64,000 bases of DNA from Taxillus chinensis (lineage: Eukaryota > Streptophyta > Magnoliopsida > Santalales > Loranthaceae), in contig CM042085.1 in the NCBI GenBank assembly GCA_023512835.1, forward strand, positions 49,843,569-49,907,568, read 5' to 3'. Numbering within the stretch: position 1 is the stretch's first letter; each line of letters begins with the position of its first letter. Made by a program: the position numbers and the translations under genes. Shown here one piece after another: positions 21,988 through 34,171 of this stretch. The notes beneath the pieces were generated by a model that saw only the letters and a program-made list of their open reading frames with translations, was not told where the DNA came from and did no database searches.

Positions 21988-23676
21988 TCATGAATTTAAA
22001 TCTAACATGCCAAGTTTTGTTAGAAGTTCATTGAACCTGGCTTCTTGAAGTGGTTTGGTAAATATGTCGGCAAGCTGGTCATCAATGGATATGTACTCTA
22101 GGGAAATGTCTTTCTATAGCACATGATCACGTATGAAGTGATGTCTGACCTCAATGTGCTTGGTTTTGGGATGCATGACAGGATTGTTGGAGATTGCAAT
22201 GGCACTTGTATTGTCACAATACAGAGGAACGGCCTTCAGGTTAAACCCATAGTCTGAACGTTGACTGGCCATCCAAAGCAATTGAGCACAACAGCTTCCT
22301 GCAGCAATATATTCAGCTTCAGCTGTGGAAGTCGAAACTGAATTCTGTTTCTTGCTAAACCAGGATACAAGTTTGTTGCCTAAAAGTTGGCATGTTCCAC
22401 TTGTGCTCTTTCTATCAATCCTGCATCCGGAAAAGTCTGCATCTGAATATCCTCTCAGTTTAAAATCAGACTCTTTTGGATACCATAGTCCCAAATTCTC
22501 AGTTCCCTTCAGATACCGCATAATCCTCTTGACATGTGACAAGTGGGATTCCTTGGGATTGGCTTGGTATCTGGCATAGATGCATGTTGCAAACATTATG
22601 TCAGGTTTGCTTGCTGTCAGGTACAGGAAGGATCCAATAATGCTTCTGTATTCTGAGATATCCACCTCTTTGCCTGCTTCATCCATATCCAGTTTGGCAT
22701 TTGTAGAAATGGGAGTTTTCATGTCTGTCACATCAGTTATCTTAAACTTCTTTAGAATCTCCTTTGTGTATTTGGTTTGATTGATAAAGATCCCATCCTC
22801 CAACTGCTTGACCTCTAATCCAAGGAAGAATGATAGTTCTCCCATCATACTCATTTCATATTCACCTTTCATTAGATGGGAGAAGTCTTCACATTGCTTT
22901 TCGTCCCTTGATCCGAAAATGATGTCATCCACATAAATTTGGACTATCAAGGGTGATCCTTTTCCTTCCTTGAGAAACAGTGTGGGGTCAATTTTGCCTT
23001 TTCTGAACTTATTTTTGATCAGAAACTCTGACAATGTTTCATACCACGCTCTGGGAGCTTGTTTTAGTCCATAAAGAGCCTTTTTCAGTTTGTATACCTT
23101 GTGCCCTTGGCTTGGCTCTAGAAATCCGGGTGGTTGTTCAACATAGACTTCTTCTTGGAGGTCTCCATTCAAGAAAGCACTCTTGACATCTATTTGATAC
23201 ACTTTGAAGTCCTTGAATGCTACATATGCTAAGAACATGCGAATGGCCTCCAGTCTAGCAACTGGTGCAAAGGTTTCATCATAGTTGATTCCTTCTTCTT
23301 GTCTGTATCCTTTTGCAACCAGTCTGGCCTTGTTTCTGATGACAACACCATCAGCATCAAGTTTGTTTCTGAAAATCCATTTCACGCCAATGACTTGCTG
23401 TGATCTGGGCCTGTTGACCAACTCCCATACTTTTTGTCTTTTGAACTGATTTAACTCTTCTTGCATTGCGTCAATCCAATGGCGATCCTGAACAACATCA
23501 TCAACTGATTTTGGCTCCACTTGTGATAGGAAACACATATACAGATTTTCATGAAGTGTGGCAGCCCTTGTTTTGACTTGTGCAGCAGGATCTCCAATTA
23601 TCAGTTCAAAAGGGTGGTCCTTTAACCTTCTTCTTGTCTTTGGAAGGTCTTCTCTTTCTTCATGATGAATGCCCAA
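21988..23676 (-). pseudogene. Copia C reverse transcriptase-RNase H
   Basis: A long open frame (23676-22114) encodes a complete [89 protein letters not shown] and the catalytic [11 protein letters not shown]. RNase H follows with [23 protein letters not shown] and [11 protein letters not shown]. One stop at 22111-22113 separates the C-terminal tail (DQLADIFTKPL...LGMLDLNS), which ends at 21988. It polymerises element cDNA and removes the RNA template. It is nearly intact and closely similar to the Copia F enzyme at 61340-62947, indicating the same lineage. Confidence 0.93.
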
Positions 23677-23878
23677 TTGCTCAATGTCAGATTCTTGGGC
23701 TGGTATAAGTGGCAGAGTCTGAACAGGTTAAATGTTAGAGTCATGGTTTTCTGCTGATTTTTTGACTTGTTTCCTCAGCAACTGGTTCAGCTCTGTGTTC
23801 ATCAGGTTCAGGTGCATCTTCCAATGTTTCTGTTGTAGTGGGATTATCTGTGTCTTGGTCTTCTACAATGACAATGTC

Positions 23879-25130
23879 CTACACTTCATTTACATTCGGG
23901 TCTCCTTTCTGCATTCCATGGTTAGTCTCATCAAAAGAAACATGAATAGACTCTTCAACAACTTTGGTTCTTCTATTAAATACACGATAAGCCTTGCTAG
24001 TCATGGAATATCCAACAAGATATCCATCATCTGATTTGGCATCAAACTTGTTCAAGTAATCCTTGCCATTGTTCAGAATATAGCAAGTACACCCGAAGAT
24101 CCTTAGGTGACCAATGTTTGGTCTCCTTCCCTTCCATAACTCATAGGGTGTTTTCATGGCTCGTTTGTTAATTAGAGTTCTGTTTTGTACATAACAAGCA
24201 GTGGCAACAGCTTCAGCCCATAGGGATTTTGGGAACTAAGCTCCTGTCAACATGGTTCTAGCTGCTTCAACTAATGTACGATTCTTTCTTTCAGCCACTC
24301 CATTTTGTTGTGGAGTTCTTGGTGCTGAGAAATTATGCTGGATACCATGTTCAGTACAAAATTCTAACATATCAGAAAATTCAAATTCCTTGCCATGATC
24401 GCTACAAATGTACTTAATAGAGAGATTTTTAACATTTGTGACCCAATTGAAGAGTTCAACAAGATTCTCAAATGTTTCAGTTTTGTTTTTGAGAAACATG
24501 ACCCATGTATATCTGGTATAGTCATCTACTACTGCAAGAAAGTATCGTGCACAGACAAGGAAGACACATTTATTGGTCCACATAGGTCCATGTGCAGAAG
24601 TTCGAGTGGTTGTGTGATTGAGGTTTTATCTACACTCTTAAAGGAATGTTTAACCTGCTTACCCAGCTGACAATCCCTACAAGGGTGTTCTTTCTCGTAA
24701 ACATGCTTGGCTAAGCCCTCAACCAAATCCAGAGAAGCCAGTTTAGACATAGTCTTAAAGTTTACATGACCAAATCTCTTGTGCCACAACCAACTAATGT
24801 CAGGTGAAGCTTTGGACAGAAAGCAAATTGGTTCGTCAGATTGAGCATTACCAAAGACCAACTTGTAGACATTGCCTTGTCTATGTCCATTTAGCTTCAC
24901 TTCTTTAGAGATAGGATCCATAACTGTGCAGGTGTGTTTAGTGAACAAAACTTCATAACCCTTGTCACACAATTGACTTATGCTCAACAGGTTATGTTTA
25001 AGACCTTGAACAACAGATACATTCTGAATGGACACAGAATAGAGAGGCATCATCTGTCATGTGCACAGAACAGGCACTATCAAGATACCACTGGCTGGAA
25101 TTGATCTTTTGTCTCTGGTGGCTACTTTCA
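23879..25130 (-). pseudogene. Copia C protease remnant and integrase
   Basis: Protease is visible as QWYLDSACSVHMTDDA near 25060-25110, with DSA in place of DSG and the middle of the domain deleted. GLKHNLLSISQLCDKGY follows, then the pre-integrase zinc region (LWHKRFGH, CRDCQLGK). The integrase core has Asp in HMDLCGPI, Asp in CSDHGKEF and Glu in VAERKNRT, so the DDE triad is intact. Frameshifts near 24560 and a stop near 24236 divide the domain. It inserts element cDNA into the genome. The C-terminal linker (KTPYELWKGRRPNIGHLRIFGC and onwards) is readable to 23879. Confidence 0.87.
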
Positions 25131-25162
25131 GCTTCAGGTACCTATTCCTGCACAATGAGCAA

Positions 25163-27208
25163 CTAAGTCTTGGGGGCCCAATTAAGATTGGGCTTTGGGT
25201 AAGTGAAAGCTGCTGTTGACAATTTAGGTTTCCAATAAGAAGGGACAAATTTAACTTTCCATGCTAATCTTGGTGATCCTTCATTAGATTTATTAGCAGG
25301 GTTAATCTTTAGAGATTCAACACGTTTTCCTTCCTTATTGTTATCTTTAGCAGCTTTAGTAGGCACAGGTTTGTCAGTTTTCTTCACAGGCTTGGTCTTT
25401 AAGTCTTTTGAATGGGTAGCCTGTGTGTGCCTGGTATGTTTCTTCCTATCAAAGTTGTTGTTGCATTGCAGATTCTTAGTGAAACTAAGCTGTTTAAGGT
25501 TTACCCTGATTTCTGTGGCAATCTCCTTCATAAGATACTCAAGGTAGAATCTGCACTGATAGGAGAGGTGTCCAACTTCACAGTAGATGGGGCATGTGAC
25601 AGGATTAGGTTGAACACTCTGTCTCAAGGGTTTTGCTGGAGTGTTAAGAGGTTTCCTAGGTTTTCTAACATATCCTAGACTGTTCTTAACTCTTCCATCA
25701 GAGACAAACTTAGGCTGGAAGGCAGCAGCCTTACTGGATGAACCAGTCTGAAATATAGTAGTGTGTCTACTTGGTTTTGTCTCTGAGATAACTACACCCT
25801 TACCCTTGCATTGGGATGTAGAGGACAGGTTGACTGAAGGTTCAGCTTTGAGTTCTTTCTTAGCAACTACTGCATCACTATCCTGAGATGCAATAGTACC
25901 CTGGTCTTTGAGTTCAGGTGTTACTGGTTTGGGTGAACTAGCAACATCCATTGATACCTCCTTTCCACAATCAACGAGCACACTACCAGCAGGAACAAAG
26001 CCAGCAAGACACTTGGTCTGTACAGGGTAGGGCTGGGCCTTGGCTATTTGGTCTTCAGAGAAACCTAGACCTAAGGCTAGACCTTTGATATCTGGAGTAG
26101 TCCTAAAGTGGGCTGCAATCTCAGCAGAGTCTTGCCACTTTTTACTAATTTGTCTTTCTTTTTCGAGTTCTGTTTTAGTTTCAGCTAGTTCCTTTTCAAG
26201 CCTATCGATGTCTTTATTAGCCATTTTTAGTTGACTAGCTTTGTCCAAAAGATCATCGTGTGTGCATCTCATCTCACTCACTTCAGCTCTTAATCTTCTC
26301 TCTGTTCTTTCATAATCATCTATAGAGTCTCTGTATTCACATGAAAGTTGTTCCAGTTTAGAATAGTATCTTTCTTTGTCAGCTTTCATAGGAAGAAATT
26401 GTTCCTCTATTTTTTTAAGAGCTCTATAGGTATCTTCATATTCAATGTAGAGCTGTTCATAAGTTCTTACCTTGAGGGTAGGAGAATGGTCAGCCATGAA
26501 GCAGATTAGACCTTTCTCTTTCTTCTCATCATCAGAAGATTCCTCTTCCTCAGTTTCACTGTTAAACTTGTTGGTGACAAGAGCCTTCTTCCTCTTGTCA
26601 TCCTTTCTGCTTGAGGAAACTTTGGTCTTCTTCTCCTATTCAGCTGCCTCCTTTTTCTCCCTCTTCATCTTATAGCAGTCAGCAGCAAAGTCGCCGGGCT
26701 TGTTGCAGTGATAGCATTGCAACTTGTCCTTATCTTTTCCCTTAGAGAAAGATGAGGAAGATTGCCTTGATTTCCTTCTGTAGTTCCCCCTTCTCTTCAA
26801 TAGTTTCTTGATCAGAAATGCCACTTCTTCATCTGAGGCACTATCTAAGCCAAGTTCATCAGCTTCATCTTCTTCCTCTTCTGAAGATGGTTCCCGTGGT
26901 TCAGCAGCAGCCCTAAATGCAATAGACTTCTCTTTTTTCTTGGAAGGGTTCTCAAATGCCTCAAGCTCTTCTTTTTGCATTTCAAACGTCTTGAGGTCCC
27001 CATATAATGCTTCCAAGGCACAAGTCTTCCATTCCTTTGGTGACGGATGACCGATGTCTTTATCGCCAGCTCTCAAGGGTAGAGATCTCAGAAATTTGTC
27101 ATTTTTGTCCTTCTGAGAGATCTCAACGTTGTAAGTCTTCATCCGTTGAATCAGACCTGTGAACCGTTTATAGATACTGTCCAATGACTCCTTCGGTTCA
27201 CATCTGAA
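25163..27208 (-). pseudogene. Copia C gag, long form with coiled coil
   Basis: One frame runs from the junction at 27208 to 25163 with a single TAG at about 26636. It encodes the capsid core (EPKESLDSIYKRFTGLIQRM), an acidic Ser/Glu tract, and a zinc box CYHCNKPGDFAADC whose histidine is replaced by Asp. A predicted coiled coil (about 26450-26150; RLEKELAETKTELEKE) and a second Cys/His box (about CPIYCEVGHLSYQC) follow. The start is lost at the junction; upstream codons now come from gypsy LTR sequence. The first 155 bp duplicate plus-strand 44324-44479. Confidence 0.88.
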
Positions 27209-27506
27209 CGACGTAGTTTTGATAAGTGACACTTCCAAAATTAAAATCTCTCAATCTAAGCACAATATGAACAAGGTCCTTTAGGAAAGAATGATCAGCA
27301 TAACAAAACGACTGAATCGGTGCAAAAATATGGCTGCACGTCAATTTGAACGTCATATGCCCAATTGCCGTGCAGCTCCAAATTAGGTGAAATTCCTCCC
27401 CAAGCTTCCTTGCATCATGTATGCAGTAATATGCTTGCACGCCATTTGGTCCAATTGGCATTCAAGGCCTTTGGCTTTGAAACTTCTGTGCAAGGTAGAG
27501 GACATC

Positions 27507-30079
27507 TGTAAGACCCGCAAAAATTTAAGCCCTTCCTTAAATAGTAATAATAATAATGTCATTACTAAAAAATAGTTAGAAAGAATATTTTAGATATTAT
27601 CAAAATAAAAATAAGTACCCAATATAGTCATTTAAGTAGCATGTGACTAGTAAGTAGCCGTTAGAATAGTAACTAGCAGTTAGAATAGTAACTAACCGTT
27701 GGAATAAGTAACTAACTGTTATGAATAGTATCCGTTTGAATTGTTATAAATAGGTATGTGTATGTAATAATGTTTTATAATATTATACTTTATAAGTTTA
27801 TAAAGTAAGAAGTCATGGAATATAATGTTATCTTACTTTATTATTTATTGATTACGCAATTATATTATTTTATCCGCGTTAATATTAAATACGTTATAAA
27901 AATAAAATAATTTCTTATACGTCATAAAAAGTTTAGATGCTATATATTATGTCATTTAGTTTCTTAAACCAAATTACTATGGGTAAGTAAGTATTACAAG
28001 CCTTAACTTTACCAAAAGTATGAAACATAGGTAAGACCCAAAAATTTGAATAAGGCAGATTTTGGAGGTCCCATTCAAAAATTCATAACTTGAGTTATAC
28101 AGATCCAATTGACATGAAACCAAAGCCCATTTGTTCCTTTATCACTTATCTAAAACGTGTAAAAATTTCAGAATTTAATATGAAGCCAATCAATTCCAGA
28201 AGTTAAAATACTACACATAGGTTCAGTGTGAACGGGTAAACATTTTAGTATGACTTTAAAATTCAATAACTTTTGTTATACACATGTGAAAATTATAAAA
28301 TTGGTACCCATTTGTAGATATTTGAGTTACTAATGCAATACAATTGGCCATTTGTAAAAAACTACAAAATTAAAAACGTTATAATTGAATTAGTAGGGAG
28401 TACACCAATGTGGACTTTTGATGCCAAAGGAACCTTCTAGGTTTAAAAGTCTTAAAACATTTTTAAATGGTAGGAGGAGATAACCACGTTTTTAATAAGA
28501 GATAATATGAGGAAAATAAAGTATTATATATATTTTAAATAATTTAATTTAATGCCAAAGTCAAATTCGTACACTATTTTTCACACTATTACACCTACCA
28601 CCTTACCTATAAATAGCATGCCTCACTTCCCTTCTCAAGCACTCTTTCCATTCAAATAAGCTACAAAACTCTCCTCCAAATACTTCCCAAAAAGTTCTAT
28701 TAACACCCCAATAGCCCTCCAAGCCTTCTCTTCTCTCAATCTTTCTCTCACTTGTTGGAAGTTCCAAGAGGTAAATATTTCAAGCATATATTAATCATGT
28801 TCTTCCTCCTCATACATATATATATTATGGATGGCCTTGCCCCTCAATATATATATGTATATTTATTAAACAATACATATATGCATATATATAAATTATT
28901 ATTATTCCATGGAAGGCTAAGCCTCCTCATACATATATATATTATGGATGGCTTTGCCCCTCAATATATATATGTATATGATATATATATATGAGTATAT
29001 AGATTATTATTATTCCATGGAAGGCTAAGTCTCCTCATACATATATATATTATGGATGGCTTTGCCCCTCAATATATATATGTATATTGTATAGTATATA
29101 CGTATATTATATATGTATATGTATATGTATAGATTATTATTATTATCATGAGAAGTTTTTCCACCATAATATACTTATATATGTCTCTCAATATATTATT
29201 TATGAATATACTATTATTATTCAAACTAAAATATTAACTTTTAAATTTTGTTTCAAGGTTTATAAACGCGGAAGACAAAAAGATAGTAAGGATCCCCTCT
29301 TCTTTTCCTTACCACGATCTCCGATGTAGAAATTCATTTTCTATTTCTTCTCTATATTTATATCTCAAGGTTTTTTTTTTCTCATAATATTATTTTAAGA
29401 AGAATTAACTTTCTTTGGCACTTCTTGGAAACTTGGTAATCTAATTTATTGAATGGTGAATACCCCTTTTACTTATCGGGGCTATTATTGCAAGATCTTC
29501 CTTTACGTTGAAATTTACCATTGATGTGATTGTTTGAAAGTTTGTGAAGATATGTTTTATGTTTGGCAATATGTTTATGGGTGGTTCCAGAAAGACCTCC
29601 AATGCATTGGGTAAAGAACATCACTGGAGAGTGTCAATCCAGTTGATAACAAGTTATGCAAGATATCTAGGTGGTGAACCTAGATGAGTAGATATTCTTA
29701 TTTTTCCATGAGTTGATTATTCTCCATATATTATCCCTTACTTTTAACCTTACTGGGCTATTTGAGCTCATTTCCTTTCATGTTTTGTTTCAAACCCCAG
29801 GGAACTAGGAGAAAGCAAGGATGCTAGGATAATGGTGTCCAGAGTGCTTGGAATAAAATCATAAGAAGATTATGCATGTAGTATTTATGTCATGTAAAAC
29901 TATAATGGGTTATCAACACCTAGTCTCTAAACGCTAAACCTTAGAGATCTTGTGATGAGTCTTGATGTAATAAATAAACCATCGAATTTATGTTGAGTAA
30001 TAGATTACTATTCATATAATTGTAATATTTTATTTATCTAACGCACCCGGTCTGGAAGTCCAGATTTGGGGGCGTTACA
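27507..30079 (+). mobile_element. Solo LTR, 2.57 kb, probably chromovirus-type
   Basis: It begins TGTAAGACCCGC, ends GATTTGGGGGCGTTACA and is flanked by acatc at 27502-27506 and 30080-30084. The ends form a TGTAA/TTACA inverted pair. A TATA-like CCTATAAATAGC at about 28607-28618 supports plus orientation. No coding domain, primer site or second terminus is seen inside. The terminal words are typical of chromovirus LTRs (recall, not a search). Confidence 0.87.
28808..29150 (+). repeat. Minisatellite of about 115 bp in the solo LTR
   Basis: Three units begin CTCCTCATACATATATATA, contain TTATGGATGG..TTGCCCCTCAA and end in AT runs and TTATTATTATTCCATGGAAGGC. The spacing between unit starts is about 110-115 bp. 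The short Tyr/Ile-rich frames here come from the AT repeats. Confidence 0.9.
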
Positions 30080-30311
30080 ACATCATTCTGAGAAACTTTA
30101 GTTCTGCACGCCAATTGGTTTGAAGCCATCTACTTGGTGAAAATTAATCTCCAAAACCTGACAAAATAGCCTAAAAGCGCATGTATATGCAAATAGCATC
30201 TTCCTAGGGGTTAGAGCAAATATAAATGAAATATAATACAATAAAGCTCTAATCATGCTCTTAAACACCCCTAAATAGGCAATAGAATAACGGCATAAAT
30301 GCATGTTATCA

Positions 30312-31897
30312 AATACACCACACTTGAACCATTGCTTGTCCTCAAGCATGCAGAAATAAAATAAATACTCAGTCAAACTGGAAGAAAAATAAAATAACAA
30401 TCAAGGAGAATCATGGTTTCCTAAGCATGCACTCTATCATGATGAAATGGGAATTTAAGCAACCAAAATGAGTCATAGCTTAGTTCATTCATATCCATAT
30501 TCTTAAGTCCAACAACCATGCAATCTCAGCACTGAAAATTCAGATATCAACAAGTATTCCATGATAAAATAGCACCTAGTTTCCCTTTAAGTTCTCACCA
30601 AGGATAAAGCTACCTCACTCAAATATAAATTCTCTTTTCTCTCAATCTCAAGCCCAATAACAGTACCTAACAATTAACAAAGGATTAGTAAACTCGTCAT
30701 TACATTCGCCATCAGCTATTGATTAAGTACTTTCCAAGCAATTATAAGAGTTCCCTATTGTGCTCATCAAAGAAAACACACTCTCTATTCTACTTTATTT
30801 GAAACTCACACGCTATTCAAATCTCGATAAACTCACACTCTACTCTAATAACTGATAAAACACACCTTGAGCCTAAGAATTGAGCTCAACACTCTCAAAA
30901 CAAACAAAACTCAGCCATTATGGCTACAAAACTAACTAATTACTCATATAAACACTAAGCCATTGTGGCTTTTATTTTGAATCTCTCTGTTCTTTTTTTT
31001 TTCACACTTCTTTTAAGTAATAACCTTACAAGGTTGCATTTTATGCTCTCCCTTGATGGATTATTCACTCTTTTTTATTCATGCTCACTTTTTCTTTTTT
31101 TCCTTTTTTTTCTTGCTGCAATGAAATAACAATACTTACAAACACATAGAAAGGCTGGATTTTTCTAATGCATACCCTTTTCACAATGTGCATCACAGTC
31201 TTTCTTTTACTTTCCAACACCACAAAATAAAGAAAAGGATGCATAGACAGTCAAAGTGACTTAGAGGCCTTGCACCCTAACTACACACCAAACACTGAGC
31301 ACTAATAAGTAATCACATGCTTACTTAAATCCTACCATTAAATAACCAATGTTGAAAGCAGAGAAGAGTAAGCAAACTATTACCCATGCCCAAAAATGGC
31401 ACTCAAGGGCTAAAAAGAAGCTTTTTTCATGCTTTCTTTTTATTTTCTTTGTCACTCAACTTTAAGGGTCACTAAGGTCTATCTTAGCATGTTATGCTTA
31501 GCTAATATTCAAACTTCAGCTCCAAAAACATGGTGATATCATTCAAAAGATAAAGACATGATTAAACCAAATCAGAGCACATTTTAACTACTTTAACACC
31601 CTTATCACAACATGATATTAATGTGGCACAAAAAGTAAAATTTTTAGACCAAAATTGCATACTTAATATCCATGTCTCCACATGCAAATCACTCAAGCAG
31701 GCAACTCAAACAAGCATGCAAACAATTTTTTTGTTTTTTTTTAAAATGACTAACAAACAATCTAAGAACAAACACCATAAATAAAACATGCAATCACACA
31801 ACATAAAAGACAAGCAAGTGGCTCAAGTCACTCCCCAATACACCACACTTAAAATATGCTATGTCCTCATGGCATGAAATAGGGAGTAGGAAAATAA
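30312..31897 (-). other. Athila-like gypsy 3' non-coding region and polypurine tract
   Basis: No coding signal is seen. The last bases before the LTR on the minus strand read GAGGACAAGCAATGGTTCAAGT-type sequence and GTGTGGTGTATT, a form usual upstream of Athila 3' LTRs. A second, similar GAGGACATAGCATATT...AAGTGTGGTGTATT lies near 31835-31870, so the motif is duplicated. Poly-T/poly-A runs occur around 30985-31110 and 31725. Confidence 0.65.
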
Positions 31898-34171
31898 TTA
31901 CCTCTCAGTTGGCAAGCTGTAGTAGTAGATAACATTGGCCACCATTCGACGTGCACGAGTAACAAAATCAGCTGAGGTTTCTCCATGTATTTCCCAGCTT
32001 TCCCTCATTTGCAGAATAGCAATCATATAGTAGCAAACAAAAATCCCATAGCTGAATTGGTCAGGCTGTTGAGGGAGTTCCATTTCGTTGAGGTGAATAA
32101 GAGGGAGCTTGTCCTACAACAATCCTTCTTTTTTCATCGCATCCTTGATTCTTTTTATGAGCCCATGAACAAGCCGTCTCTTTCTTCTAGTGAACCCTTC
32201 GCCTTGGCTTGGATCATAAAGCACTGCATGCCCTGCACTCAAATCCACACGCACCAAGACATAGTGACAATCAATGTGCACAGGGATTAGCACCTCGTGC
32301 ATACCATGCCAAGGACGGTGCCCTTCATTCCGACCATTAATACGCTGGCACCACACACTTTTAGACAAAGGTTGCTCATAAAGCTCACACAACATAATAG
32401 AGGTATACTGGGATAGTGGGTAGTTATAAGGCTCAGCCTCCACTACAAAACGCATAATCCTGTAAAATAAGTCCACCTCATCTGTGTATAGATATTCATC
32501 ACCTAAGATCTGTTGAAGGACAAACGAGGTGAAGAGGTCCATATCCCTTGCAAAGCGAGCCCTTAACACCTGGGAGTTAATGAAGTTCTCAAATTCTGCT
32601 TGACTCGCTGCAGATGATAGGGCTGGATCTATAGTTAAGTGTATAGGCTCTCCGAGCAGGTCTTGAGGTGTAGCAGGAATGTATGTCCCCCATGAAACAG
32701 GAAGCACCATAGGCATAATAGCCTGAGAATAGGTAGGATCCATAAAGGGCTGAAAAGGTGAATGCCCTGCTGCTGGCTCTGCCTCCTCTAGATAATAAGC
32801 TTGCCCAGCTGAAGTTTCTGGTTGTGGTGGGTCTTCCTGGGCATGATAAGAGTCTTCATGGACTGAAGGTGAGTCTTCTTCAGATATCTCCACTACAGGA
32901 GAGTGTTTGGATGCTTTCTTCTTGCTCAAGGCCTTCCAAATTTTGCCTAGGAGGCCCTTGACTTCCTTGTTATTCTTTCTTAATGCTTTCACTTCGCGTT
33001 CGGTTCTAGCATTTGTCTCCCTGAGCTCTTGTGTTTCTTTTCTCCACGCTTCAGTAGATGCAATAGCAGGAGCTTCAGGGGGTTCCCATGCTCTGGTTCT
33101 AGGTCTGGAAGTGGCTTATTGATCTTGAGTGATAAGGGCCATTAACTCTTCAAACTGGGCACTAGTGATGTGCCCATTGGTGAATGCCCAATTTATAACT
33201 TCCACTTCACTCACTACCTGCCCACTTATACCTTGAAAGAAGTTAAAAATATCTTCCTTGTGCATATTGAACTGCATGTACATGGCAGTGAGTCTGAAGA
33301 GAGTTTGCTTCCTGTCATCCATTGGAATAGAGGTGTCCCTTGCAAAGTCAGTGGATCTCTCCACATGAACGCTGTGCCTAGATGGCTGTGATAGAGGAGG
33401 AACACTGGTTGCCCAATGACCTCTTGTACTGACCCCCAAACCTCCTTCAGTATGCAATACTCTTAAAACCCAGCGAAGAGGGAAAGGAATGCTATTCATG
33501 GCAGAAAAATTCAAAGTAGGCAGGCTTTGGAATATCAAACACAAAATTCTGCCATTAATCTGTTTTGTTGAATTCTTCTTCCACCACTTAAAAATGGTAG
33601 TGGCCCAATCCACATTTCACACATGATCCATACTGTACATGAATTCCAGATGTGGCTTAGGCACACTATCCCTTCCACTAGTCTGAATCAATAAGCACTT
33701 TCCTACAAGGTAGGCTAGGCATCTAAATTTTCCCACAAAGCCATTCTTAGTATACTGCCTTCTACTTTCAAATTTTCTAGCATAATTGCAGGCAGTACCA
33801 AATTCTCCTAAGCTTAAATAAGGGAAGCTATCAGTGGGTGCAGGGATGTTAAAGCAATTTCTAATAACATCAGGGGTAATTCGGACATAAACCCCCTGCA
33901 TAGTCCCTATCAATTCATCTTTTTCCTCATTCACATAGACAGAGGCATAAAATTCTCGCAGGGCAGGGTAGGAAATGGCACATTGAGCAGAGACTAACCT
34001 TTGTAGACCCAGATTTTGAATCTTCAAAGCCACCTCGCTAGCCCAACCCATCTCTGATTCCTCCAAAGCACGTATATCTAGAGCATGCCCCAAGAGTATC
34101 TCCTCTTCAGAACTGTTATCAGCACTAAGTGAGTGCACCTCTTCCTTGCCTGACCACCTTGTGTGCACCAT
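31898..34171 (-). pseudogene. Athila-like gypsy extra 3' gene: Transposase_32-like plus ULP1-like domain
   Basis: One 757-codon minus frame runs from ATG 34171 to 31898, broken only by three stops (about 33617, 33116, 32114). The N-terminal region has EFYASVYVNEEKDELIGTMQ, VYVRITPDVIRNCFNIP, and then LAYLVGKCLLIQ and VDWATTIFKWW; it resembles Transposase_32. A Glu/Pro-rich and predicted coiled segment follows. The C-terminal C48-like domain has His in DCHYVLVRVDL and Asp in LYDPSQG. QFSYGIFVC has Tyr where the catalytic Cys of ULP1 proteases is expected, one G-to-A step away. The layout parallels the Copia C gene at 20098-17107. A TATA-like CGCTATAAGTAAGG lies about 100 bp upstream (near 34270). 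Protease activity is unlikely in this copy. Confidence 0.77.

Larger units (their letters stand above)
14709..27208 (-). mobile_element. Copia C (SIRE-like), 3' part with extra 3' gene
   Basis: The minus-strand order is gag (from 27208), protease, integrase, RT-RNase H, a long spacer, an extra sense gene with a ULP1-like domain, polypurine tracts and a 3' LTR. The 5' LTR and gag start are missing; gag is joined at 27207-27208 to a truncated gypsy LTR. The flank after the 3' LTR (attag in element orientation) equals the flank before the Copia C 5' LTR at 41743. Large size, long 3' region and two gag zinc boxes fit the SIRE/Maximus lineage; this assignment is from motif recall. Confidence 0.88.
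27207..30311 (-). repeat. Athila-like gypsy 3' LTR, truncated and interrupted
   Basis: LTR sequence is present as 30311-30080 and 27506-27207, about 530 bp of a 1.52-kb LTR (compare 44480-46002). The rest of its 3' end is missing. At 27207-27208 it joins Copia C gag through a 2-bp shared AA/TT, consistent with microhomology joining. Confidence 0.88.

Noticed and set aside
28752..29329. Tyr/Ile-rich membrane-like small proteins
   Set aside because: They are generated by (AT)n runs in the minisatellite.
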